Of a DNA stretch of 64,000 nt, positions 9,123-16,168 are shown piece by piece. Origin of the DNA: GCA-2705995 sp965661625. GTDB taxonomy: Bacteria > Bacteroidota > Bacteroidia > Flavobacteriales_G > Salibacteraceae. Each line of letters opens with the position of its first letter. Position 1 is the first letter of the stretch. The notes beneath the pieces were generated by a model, which made no database searches, was not told the DNA's origin, and worked only from the letters and a program-made list of their open reading frames with translations. The stretch lies in assembly GCA_965661625.1 (NCBI GenBank), contig CBFIEM010000007.1:1-64000 (forward strand), read 5' to 3'. A program made the position numbers and the translations under genes.

Positions 9123-10370
9123 ATGTTGGCAGAAGTAATTACAATAGGAGACGAGATATTAATAGGTCAAGTAATTGACTCCAATTCGTCTTGGATAGCC
9201 ACTGAGTTAAATGATATTGGATTTGAGTTAAGGCAAATCACTTCAATTTCAGACCGTGCTGAACACATTGTTGATACGCTTGATATAGCGCTGCTCAAAT
9301 CTGATTTAATCATTCTTACTGGAGGACTTGGCCCTACTCAGGATGATATTACAAAACAAGTGTTAGCTGATTATTTTGATACTAAGCTGATTCTTGATGA
9401 AGAAGTATTAGGTCATGTCGAACGTCTTTTCAATCGATTTGGAAAGCCAATGCCCGATGTGAACAGGTACCAAGCCATGGTTCCGGAAAGTGCACAAATC
9501 TTGAGGAATAAAGAAGGAACGGCGCCAGGGATGCTATTTCGGAAAGGCGAGAAGTGGATAGTTTCTTTACCTGGGGTGCCCTATGAAATGAAAGGAATCA
9601 TGACCAATGAACTTTTACCGCTTATAAAAGCCAAGTGGCAGCTCCCAGCCATTTATCACCGAACAATATTAACTCAAGGAGTAGGGGAGTCTACCCTTAT
9701 GGGGTACATCGCTAAATGGGAAAGTGGGCTAGAAAAGGACGCGATTAAACTAGCATACTTGCCTTCACCAGGTATTGTAAGGCTCAGGCTAAGTGGGTTT
9801 GGAGAGCAGTTGGGACGTGTTAAAGAACGCGTGGATAACCATGCTGAAGTATTGAAGTCACTTATTGCTGAATTCGTTTTTGGAGAGAATACCCAGACTT
9901 TAGAAGAAGTATTGGGGGAGTTGTTGCTTGAAAAAAAGGCTACACTCGCGACTGCTGAGAGTTGTACAGGAGGTTACCTTGCACATCTTATAACATCCAT
10001 TCCAGGTAGTTCGCGGTATTTTTGCGGTACGGTTGTGTCGTATTCCAATGCAATGAAGCAAAGTGCTCTAGGTGTAAAACAGAAAACGTTGGAAAAGTAT
10101 GGAGCAGTAAGTGAACAGGTAGCACTAGAAATGGCAAGAAGTATTCTTGAATCAACAAAATCCGATTATGCCATATCAACTACTGGAATTGCTGGTCCTG
10201 AAGGTGGAACAAATGAAAAGCCAGTAGGAACAGTGTGGATTGGAATTGCCAGTACAAATCGCATATTTGCAAAGCAATTTAGGTTTGGTCATGCGCGTGA
10301 AAGAAACATCCGCATGACAAGCTTACAGGCAATGAGTTTACTTAGAAAAGAAATAATTGGGAATACTTGA
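9123..10370 (+). CDS. cinA: CinA-family protein (competence/damage-inducible)
   Basis: A 415-residue two-domain protein. Residues 1-170 form a molybdopterin-binding-like domain with EVITIGDEILIGQ at the very start and TGGLGPTQDDITK. Residues about 255-412 form the CinA C-terminal domain with TLATAESCTGGYLAHLIT, YGAVSEQVALEMA and STTGIAGPEGGT, the latter typical of NMN deamidase (PncC). In other bacteria the family has ADP-ribose pyrophosphatase and NMN amidohydrolase activities in pyridine nucleotide recycling. The start is secure because the family motif begins at residue 3. It is followed by the ribosomal protein cluster, which has its own promoter overlapping the cinA stop. Confidence 0.93.
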   Translation: MLAEVITIGDEILIGQVIDSNSSWIATELNDIGFELRQITSISDRAEHIVDTLDIALLKSDLIILTGGLGPTQDDITKQVLADYFDTKLILDEEVLGHVERLFNRFGKPMPDVNRYQAMVPESAQILRNKEGTAPGMLFRKGEKWIVSLPGVPYEMKGIMTNELLPLIKAKWQLPAIYHRTILTQGVGESTLMGYIAKWESGLEKDAIKLAYLPSPGIVRLRLSGFGEQLGRVKERVDNHAEVLKSLIAEFVFGENTQTLEEVLGELLLEKKATLATAESCTGGYLAHLITSIPGSSRYFCGTVVSYSNAMKQSALGVKQKTLEKYGAVSEQVALEMARSILESTKSDYAISTTGIAGPEGGTNEKPVGTVWIGIASTNRIFAKQFRFGHARERNIRMTSLQAMSLLRKEIIGNT

Positions 10371-10398
10371 TTATTCATGATTTATTCCCGTATATTTG
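10367..10398 (+). promoter_or_regulatory. Promoter of rpmB-rpmG-DUF4295 cluster
   Basis: TTG at 10367-10369 (inside the cinA stop region) is followed after 21 bases by TATATTTG at 10391-10398. This matches the Bacteroidota TTG...TAnnTTTG arrangement. A start near 10404 would give a leader of about 34 bases before rpmB. Confidence 0.55.
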
Positions 10399-10437
10399 CA
10401 CCCCTTTTGAAGGGAAAAATGCATTAGACGATAAGCA

Positions 10438-10677
10438 ATGGCGAATATTTGTCAAATCACAGGAAAGAAGATGATGGTGGGAAATCACGTTTCTCACTCG
10501 AACAAGAAAACCAAACGTGTTTTCAAACCGAACTTGCACACTAAGAAGTTTTTCTTGGTTGAACAAGACAAGTGGGTTACTTTGAAAGTTTCAGCAGCTG
10601 GAATTCGTACCATTAATAAGAACGGATTAGCAGCTTGTTTGAAGAAAGCACGTGAAAAAGGTTATTACAACGATTAA
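10438..10677 (+). CDS. rpmB: 50S ribosomal protein L28
   Basis: A 79-residue basic protein. It opens with NICQITGKKMMVGNHVSHSNKKTKR, quoted here in parts: ICQITGKK, then NHVSHSNKKTKRVF and a C-terminal AAGIRTINKNGL segment, all diagnostic of L28, a large-subunit protein. Length is normal for the family. It is the first gene of a cluster with L33 (20 bases downstream) and the DUF4295 protein, under the promoter at 10367-10398 and ending in a terminator at 11076. Confidence 0.97.
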   Translation: MANICQITGKKMMVGNHVSHSNKKTKRVFKPNLHTKKFFLVEQDKWVTLKVSAAGIRTINKNGLAACLKKAREKGYYND

Positions 10678-10696
10678 TCCGCAATTTGGGTAAACC

Positions 10697-10882
10697 ATGG
10701 CAAAGAAAAAAGGAAATAGAGTTCAAGTGATTCTTGAGTGTACAGAGCACAAAGAGTCCGGTATGCCAGGAACTTCGCGTTACATTACGATGAAGAATCG
10801 TAAAAACACGCCAGATAGAATGGAGTTGAAAAAATACAACCCCATTATGAAGAAATATACCGTTCACAAAGAAATTAAGTAA
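10697..10882 (+). CDS. rpmG: 50S ribosomal protein L33
   Basis: A 61-residue protein with MAKKKGNRVQVILECTEHK at the N-terminus and RYITMKNRKNTPDRMELKKY, followed by a KYTVHKEIK tail, as in L33. The zinc-binding CxxC pairs of some L33 forms are missing (only one cysteine), so this is the zinc-independent type. It sits between L28 and the 50-residue DUF4295 protein. Confidence 0.97.
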   Translation: MAKKKGNRVQVILECTEHKESGMPGTSRYITMKNRKNTPDRMELKKYNPIMKKYTVHKEIK

Positions 10883-10901
10883 ACGCTAAAAGCATTTAAC
10901 C

Positions 10902-11054
10902 ATGGCAAAAAAGACAGTTGCAACACTTGGTAAAGGAGGCGCTAAAGATTTAACAAAGGCGTTTAAAATGGTAAAGTCACCTAAGACTGGAGCTTATACG
11001 TTCGAAGAGCGTATTTTACCTAACGATAAAGTAAATGACTTTCTAAGTAAATAG
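10902..11054 (+). CDS. DUF4295 small basic protein
   Basis: A 50-residue protein (MAKKTVATLGKGGAKDLT..., ending NDKVNDFLSK) that starts 19 bases after rpmG. It is rich in lysine. The conserved part is KMVKSPKTGAYTFEERI. It matches the DUF4295 family, which in Bacteroidota is regularly found just after rpmB-rpmG. The order and composition suggest a small ribosome-associated protein, but function is not established. The intrinsic terminator at 11076 follows its stop closely, so it is the last gene of the cluster. Confidence 0.88.
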   Translation: MAKKTVATLGKGGAKDLTKAFKMVKSPKTGAYTFEERILPNDKVNDFLSK

Positions 11055-11075
11055 AAGGTTTTAAATAGTATTAGA

Positions 11076-11108
11076 AAGGTCTTGAGTGTTAATTCAAGGC
11101 CTTTTTTG
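11076..11108 (+). terminator. Rho-independent terminator after DUF4295 gene
   Basis: A 10-base-pair stem, AAGGTCTTGA (11076-11085) with TCAAGGCCTT (11094-11103) including one G-U pair, closes an 8-base loop and runs straight into six T residues. It ends the ribosomal protein cluster. Confidence 0.85.
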
Positions 11109-11138
11109 TTATAAGGTGATAGGGATGCCATAGAATTG

Positions 11139-11146
11139 TAAATTTG
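11139..11146 (+). promoter_or_regulatory. -7 element before ftsY
   Basis: TAAATTTG, matching TAnnTTTG, lies 22 bases before the ftsY ATG and just after the terminator of the ribosomal cluster, so ftsY-rimO-bshC probably have their own transcript. Confidence 0.45.
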
Positions 11147-11168
11147 CATTCTTGTAAATCCATTGCAT

Positions 11169-12119
11169 ATGGGACTATTTGGATTTTTTTCCAAAGAGAA
11201 AAAAGAAAAGCTCGATCAAGGGCTTGAAAAAACAAAGGAAGGCCTGTTTTCACGATTGTCGAGAACAGTTGCTGGAAAGCGTAAGGTAGATGAGGAAGTC
11301 TTGGACGACCTCGAGGAGGCATTAATTTCTTCGGATGTTGGTGTGGCTACTACGGTCAAAATTATTGAGCGGATTGAGGAGCGTGTGGCCCGTGATAAAT
11401 ACATGGGCACTGACGAGCTGAATGCCATACTGCAAGATGAAATTGCTGAACTACTTCAAGGTGAAGAATCGGGTAATGACTTTGATTTGCCTCAAGGGGA
11501 ATTCCCATATGTTATTCTTGTTGTTGGGGTCAACGGAGTAGGTAAAACGACTACCATTGGTAAACTAGCTCATAAGTTCAAGTCGGCAGGAAAGCAAGTT
11601 GTGCTTGGAGCGGCAGATACATTTCGAGCAGCTGCCATTGACCAACTTAAGATTTGGGCAGAACGGGTAGATGTACCCATTGTAGCGCAGAAAATGGGCT
11701 CCGATCCGGCATCTGTGGCTTTTGATACTTTAAAGTCGGCTATTTCTAGTCATGCAGATGTTGTTATTATTGACACTGCCGGACGACTCCATAATAAAGT
11801 TGGTCTAATGAATGAGCTCTCAAAGATTAAACAGGTCATGTCGAAAGTTGTCCCTACTGCACCACATGAAGTTATGCTTGTGTTAGATGCGTCTACAGGC
11901 CAAAATGCCATCGAGCAAGCAAAGCAATTTACAAAAGCTACCGAAGTAACTTCCTTGGCATTGACCAAATTAGATGGCACAGCAAAAGGAGGGGTGGTAA
12001 TAGGAGTTTCAGACCAGTTTAATATTCCAGTACGATTTATTGGTGTTGGAGAAGGTATTGATGACCTTCAAGTATTTCATAAGCGAGAATTTGTAAAATC
12101 GCTATTTAGCTTATCCTAA
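11169..12119 (+). CDS. ftsY: Signal recognition particle receptor FtsY
   Basis: A 316-residue SRP-GTPase that docks ribosome-SRP complexes at the Sec translocon. The short N-terminus MGLFGFFSKEKKEKLDQGL is an amphipathic lipid-binding segment, with no long acidic A-domain. The N domain is followed by the G domain: P-loop VGVNGVGKTTTIGKLA, AADTFRAAAIDQL, DTAGRLHNK, then TKLDGTAKGG and GVGEGIDDLQVF near the end. I chose ATG 11169 over a TTG six bases upstream because it gives the usual MGLF start. The stop overlaps the rimO start (TAATG). Its partner ffh is at 33277. Confidence 0.96.
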   Translation: MGLFGFFSKEKKEKLDQGLEKTKEGLFSRLSRTVAGKRKVDEEVLDDLEEALISSDVGVATTVKIIERIEERVARDKYMGTDELNAILQDEIAELLQGEESGNDFDLPQGEFPYVILVVGVNGVGKTTTIGKLAHKFKSAGKQVVLGAADTFRAAAIDQLKIWAERVDVPIVAQKMGSDPASVAFDTLKSAISSHADVVIIDTAGRLHNKVGLMNELSKIKQVMSKVVPTAPHEVMLVLDASTGQNAIEQAKQFTKATEVTSLALTKLDGTAKGGVVIGVSDQFNIPVRFIGVGEGIDDLQVFHKREFVKSLFSLS

Positions 12120-13441
12120 TGAAAACAAGAACACTCAAGAAGAATAAAGTTAATGTTGTGACATTGGGGTGCAGCAAGAATATTTATGATTCAGAAGTAC
12201 TAATGGGTCAGCTCAAGGCAAATAATTTTCAGGTTGAACATGAATCGGATACGCTTGACCATCAATATGTGATCATTAATACATGCGGGTTTATTGAAAA
12301 TGCAAAACAGGAGAGCATTGATACGATACTGGCATGGTCGGAAGCTAAAGATCGTGGAGAAGTTGAAAAGGTTTATGTAACGGGATGCTTGAGTGAACGT
12401 TATAAGCCTCAGTTGGAAGAGGAAATTCCGAATATTGACGCTTACTTCGGTACACGTGATTTACCCCGACTTTTAAAAACGCTAAAAGCAGATTACAAAC
12501 ACGAATTAGTTGGTGAGCGCTTGTTAACTACACCTGCTCACTTTGCTTACTTGAAAATAGCTGAAGGCTGTGATAGACCTTGTGCATTTTGTGCTATTCC
12601 GCTAATGAGGGGAAAGCACCGTTCAACTCCAATTGAAGACTTGGTGAAAGAGGCTGAAAATCTTGCGGCTCAAGGCACAAAAGAGATAATGTTAATTGCT
12701 CAGGACCTGACTTATTACGGGTTGGACCTTTACAAGAAGCGAAACTTAGCAGAACTTTTGAGGGCACTGGTGAAGGTTGAAGGAATTGAGTGGATTAGAT
12801 TGCATTATGCATACCCATCTGCATTTCCAATGGATGTATTGGATGTGATTAAGGAGGAGTCTAAGGTATGCAACTACCTCGATATGCCACTCCAGCACAT
12901 TTCAGATAACATGCTTAAACGCATGAGGAGACTTATTTCGAGTAAAAAAACGAATGGATTACTTGAAGCCATACAAACAACATTGCCAAACATAGCACTG
13001 CGCACAACTTTGATTACCGGATTCCCTGGAGAAACTGAGGAGGATTTTGAGCAGCTGTGTAACTGGGTTAGGGAAACAAAGTTTGACCGTTTGGGTGTAT
13101 TTCCCTATTCTCACGAGGAGAACACACATGCATATGGGATGGAAGACGACGTGCCTGAAGAAGTGAAACAAGATCGCGCAGAACAAATTATGCAGATTCA
13201 GAGTGAGATTTCGCTTGAGAAAAACCAAGAGCTTGTCGGCGAAACCGTTAGGGTTCTTTTCGATCGTGTAGAGGGAGACTACTTTATTGGTCGAACGGAG
13301 TTTGATAGTCCTGAGGTTGACAATGAAGTAATTGTGCACAAGGAAAGTGGTTATGCAAGAATAGGAGATTTTGCAGAAGTGAAAATCACAGCTGCAGAAC
13401 ATTATGACTTACATGGAGAGTTAGTTTCAAAGGAGGGATAA
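12119..13441 (+). CDS. rimO: Ribosomal protein S12 methylthiotransferase RimO
   Basis: A 440-residue radical-SAM methylthiotransferase that modifies an aspartate of ribosomal protein S12. The N-terminal UPF0004 domain carries the second-cluster cysteines C18 (VTLGCSKN), C56 (NTCGFI) and C90 (TGCLSERY). The radical-SAM motif CDRPCAFC supplies C151, C155 and C158. TGFPGETEEDF follows, and the TRAM domain occupies about residues 375-440. Cysteine contexts such as LGCSKNIYDSE and MRGKHRS separate it from MiaB. It overlaps ftsY and bshC by one base at each end, so the three are probably one transcript. Confidence 0.95.
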   Translation: MKTRTLKKNKVNVVTLGCSKNIYDSEVLMGQLKANNFQVEHESDTLDHQYVIINTCGFIENAKQESIDTILAWSEAKDRGEVEKVYVTGCLSERYKPQLEEEIPNIDAYFGTRDLPRLLKTLKADYKHELVGERLLTTPAHFAYLKIAEGCDRPCAFCAIPLMRGKHRSTPIEDLVKEAENLAAQGTKEIMLIAQDLTYYGLDLYKKRNLAELLRALVKVEGIEWIRLHYAYPSAFPMDVLDVIKEESKVCNYLDMPLQHISDNMLKRMRRLISSKKTNGLLEAIQTTLPNIALRTTLITGFPGETEEDFEQLCNWVRETKFDRLGVFPYSHEENTHAYGMEDDVPEEVKQDRAEQIMQIQSEISLEKNQELVGETVRVLFDRVEGDYFIGRTEFDSPEVDNEVIVHKESGYARIGDFAEVKITAAEHYDLHGELVSKEG

Positions 13442-15024
13442 TGCACGTTGAACGGATAGATCACAAGCATGTTGGCCAGTTAAATGCATTGGTGATAGAC
13501 TACTTGCAGCATCATCCCGCGACTTCTGATTTAATTCATTTTAGTCCTAGTATGGAAGGGGTTCTTTCAGCCTCAAAAGAACGTTCATCGGTTGATCGTA
13601 ATTTGCTTTACAGGACGTTGAAACTTCAATATGAAGGACTAACGAGCAGCAAACAAGTTCGAGCAAATATTGAACGATTAAAAAAATCTTCCACTTTTAC
13701 GGTTACTACCGGGCATCAGCTAAACTTGTTCACAGGTCCCACCTATTTTATTTACAAAATAGCTTCTACAATAAGGGCCGTCGAAGAGTTAAATGCCGCT
13801 CAAAATAGTTTTGAATATGTGCCTGTATATTGGATGGCCTCGGAAGATCATGATTTTGATGAAATAAACCATTGTTTTATTCGGGGTAATCGGGTTAGTT
13901 GGAACTCTGAGGAAACTGGAAAAGTAGGTGTTTTTAATCCTCAAGAGGTTAGTGAAGTACTCACTCAATTCGAAGAGTTATTTGGAGAATCATGGCTTAA
14001 ATGTGATTTGAAAGCACTCTTCGAAGAAGCCTATAAACAACCAACATTAGCAGATGCAACACGGCTCTTAGTAGATGAACTATTTAAAGATTACGGCCTT
14101 GTAGTTATTGATGCTGATGACCCAGGGTTGAAAAGGGCTTTTGTTGAGGTAGTTAAAAAAGAGTTAGTGCATCAGCCAACATTTAATGCAGTTTCAAGTA
14201 CCATAAACACATTCAACGAAGCTAATTATCCAACTCAAGTTTCTCCCCGAGAAATAAACCTGTTTTACATCATTGAAGGTGTAAGGGAACGAATTGTAAA
14301 AGTTAATGATAACTGGGAAGTGCTGAATTCAAGTCATCATTGGAGTTCTGAATCTCAGCTTTTAAGCGAAGTTGAAAACTTTCCCGAGCGATTTAGTCCG
14401 AATGTTTTGTTACGACCAGTATATCAAGAGTTAATACTGCCTAATGTGGCTTACTTCGGTGGGGGAGCGGAGGTTTCTTATTGGCTGGAATTAAAACGAG
14501 CATTTGAATCATTTGATCTTAAAATGCCAGTTGTACTCTTGAGGAACATGAATGCCATAGTAGCTGCCTCTACTGAGAAAAAGATGAACCAACTGGAGCT
14601 TAGAGGTAAGGATCTATTTAGTTCATTCGATGAATTAATGGCTAGAATAGCCAAACGAAAGTCGAAGCATGAGCTGAGTTTAGCTAAGGAGCGGGATTCG
14701 CTCAAGGCATTGTACCGAGATGTTGCAGTTACTGCAAAATTAGCTGATCCACAGCTAGAACAAACGGCGAAGTCGTTTGAACAAAAATCACTCAAACTAA
14801 TCGATTCTATTGAAAAGAAAGCTGTCCGTGCTGAAAAACGAAAGCGCTCTGTAGAAGAAAATAGACTACAATCGGTATGGAGTGATATTTACCCCAATGG
14901 CACTCCTCAAGAACGTAAAGAGAATTTTACCTCATTTTATTTACTGTACGGAAGGACATTTGTTGAGGAAGTAGTTCTCCATACAAACCCGTTTGATTTC
15001 AGGTTTACACTCTTTTACGTTTAG
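13441..15024 (+). CDS. bshC: Bacillithiol biosynthesis cysteine-adding enzyme BshC
   Basis: A 527-residue protein of the BshC family, which joins cysteine to glucosaminyl-malate in the last step of bacillithiol synthesis. Family features are TVTTGHQLNLFTGPTYFIYKI in pieces (TTGHQLNLFTGP, FIYKI), VYWMASEDHDFDEIN, RPVYQELILPNVAYFGGGAE and LLRNMNA. A coiled-coil runs over about residues 420-480. bshA and bshB are not in the window. The start overlaps the rimO stop. The 3' end overlaps the exosortase-associated gene on the other strand by 20 bases. Confidence 0.94.
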   Translation: MHVERIDHKHVGQLNALVIDYLQHHPATSDLIHFSPSMEGVLSASKERSSVDRNLLYRTLKLQYEGLTSSKQVRANIERLKKSSTFTVTTGHQLNLFTGPTYFIYKIASTIRAVEELNAAQNSFEYVPVYWMASEDHDFDEINHCFIRGNRVSWNSEETGKVGVFNPQEVSEVLTQFEELFGESWLKCDLKALFEEAYKQPTLADATRLLVDELFKDYGLVVIDADDPGLKRAFVEVVKKELVHQPTFNAVSSTINTFNEANYPTQVSPREINLFYIIEGVRERIVKVNDNWEVLNSSHHWSSESQLLSEVENFPERFSPNVLLRPVYQELILPNVAYFGGGAEVSYWLELKRAFESFDLKMPVVLLRNMNAIVAASTEKKMNQLELRGKDLFSSFDELMARIAKRKSKHELSLAKERDSLKALYRDVAVTAKLADPQLEQTAKSFEQKSLKLIDSIEKKAVRAEKRKRSVEENRLQSVWSDIYPNGTPQERKENFTSFYLLYGRTFVEEVVLHTNPFDFRFTLFYV

Positions 15025-15457
15025 CACTAGCCTGTTGATAGAAGAGCCCCGGTATTAGGATTAGGATAAGCAGAGGTTGAATCAAAAATCGACGCACGTA
15101 AAAGATTTCCATCTTCCCATCGGGATAGCGTGCAACAAGTCCCCAAAATGCACAAGCAGTCAAAATGAAGGTTATGGCCAGTATAATAGCACTGAACTTT
15201 ACATATGAATTTCGCTGAAATATGGTATGGATGAGTAAGAGGCCACAAACGGTGTTCAATGTATACCTAAATAAATAACTGAGTGTCAATCTTACTACAG
15301 CCAATTCAGGTAAGGGAGAATCCTGGAACGCGCCTTTATAATATGTGAGTAATGGGTCATAGAATAAACTTGACTCAAACGCCCTTACCCCTAGCAGGCC
15401 TGAAATACCAATCGCAATGAAAAGGGCTTGTTTAGTCTTTACCATGGGGAATAACAA
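15005..15457 (-). CDS. Exosortase F system-associated membrane protein
   Basis: A 150-residue membrane protein with four hydrophobic segments. The pattern ESSLFYDPLLTYYKG, then LRLTLSYLFRY-like (VVRLTLSYLFRYTLNT) and FYVRRFLIQPLLIL near the C-terminus corresponds to the small protein family regularly encoded beside exosortase XrtF in Flavobacteriia. Its job is unknown; it may help XrtF processing or substrate delivery in the inner membrane. It overlaps the xrtF 3' end by 26 bases, and its own 3' end runs 20 bases into bshC. Confidence 0.85.
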   Translation of the reverse strand: MLFPMVKTKQALFIAIGISGLLGVRAFESSLFYDPLLTYYKGAFQDSPLPELAVVRLTLSYLFRYTLNTVCGLLLIHTIFQRNSYVKFSAIILAITFILTACAFWGLVARYPDGKMEIFYVRRFLIQPLLILILIPGLFYQQASAKRKRV

Positions 15458-15959
15458 AATAACGAATCCACACTACCCATAGCAGAAAAACGGCACCATA
15501 TATGGCCAATGGAAATAGGTAATCGTGGAAAAGGTTGCTCCATGTGGGTATGTAGTATTGAATAAACCCCAACACAATTAACCGTATTAAGTTAGCACCA
15601 TGGATAAAAACTATTCCTACTGGGATAAACCATATTACGTGCTTAATAGGTTTAAAAAAGGCGATAACAAATGCCAAAAATAAAATCATTACACTAACGC
15701 CATTACAACCTTCAATGAAACGAATAACGATGGATGCATCTGAAAAAATGTCGACCATTTGGTGACCAGGATAGCATTGGCAACTCACTATTGGTAGGTC
15801 TAGGCTTAACATGTGAGCTACTTGATTGGTAACGTTCCAACTGAAAGGGTCTATTTCCTTTGGAAATTGTTTCAAATAAAACTGATAGAGCAGTGTTCCT
15901 ATGACGTAGATCCCGAGAAAGCGAATCAGGAAGAACAATGTTGGAAGAAAACGCTTCAC
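15432..15959 (-). CDS. xrtF: Exosortase family protein XrtF
   Basis: A 175-residue integral membrane protein with about six hydrophobic segments. The exosortase/archaeosortase active-site residues are all present: Cys85 in FIEGCNGVSV, Arg126 in HGANLIRL and His145 in NLFHDYLFP. Exosortases cleave C-terminal sorting signals of exported proteins and are thought to transfer them to surface carbohydrate. The short size and association with the preceding small membrane gene class it as XrtF. It overlaps the 70-residue upstream gene by 4 bases (ATGA), placing a probable substrate directly in its operon. Confidence 0.92.
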   Translation of the reverse strand: MKRFLPTLFFLIRFLGIYVIGTLLYQFYLKQFPKEIDPFSWNVTNQVAHMLSLDLPIVSCQCYPGHQMVDIFSDASIVIRFIEGCNGVSVMILFLAFVIAFFKPIKHVIWFIPVGIVFIHGANLIRLIVLGFIQYYIPTWSNLFHDYLFPLAIYGAVFLLWVVWIRYFVIPHGKD

Positions 15960-16168
15960 CTCCGCGTGCTATTTCGAATTAACCTAGAACGATGATAACA
16001 AAATAGGTACACCCCCACAAGTAAAGTCATGATCAAGAAGAGTGGGCTTTCAAGTGATGCTGGGGGAGGGTCAGCACTGGGAATAGGCGGGGCACTAGAA
16101 GGGCTAGCTTGACAAAGCCCTAAAATGGGCATCAGAATTGTAACGTTTATCGGAAGTAATAATTTCAT
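15956..16168 (-). CDS. 70-residue signal-peptide/TM protein, likely sorting substrate of XrtF
   Basis: A 70-residue protein. Residues 1-20 are a signal peptide, residues 22-38 a proline/serine/alanine linker (SPSSAPPIPSADPPPAS), residues 43-58 a membrane helix, and the end is strongly basic (HRSRLIRNSTRR). Linker, helix and basic tail form the tripartite layout of a C-terminal protein-sorting signal with almost no mature domain in front. It resembles the very small PID-CTERM-type proteins annotated in Flavobacteriia, although the PID motif itself is not clear here. It overlaps the upstream large gene and xrtF by 4 bases each. Substrate status is inference. Confidence 0.7.
   Translation of the reverse strand: MKLLLPINVTILMPILGLCQASPSSAPPIPSADPPPASLESPLFLIMTLLVGVYLFCYHRSRLIRNSTRR

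Noticed and set aside
12959..13402. 147-residue minus-strand ORF inside rimO
   Set aside because: Antisense to the conserved TRAM and radical-SAM region; Cys/Phe-rich composition typical of a shadow frame.
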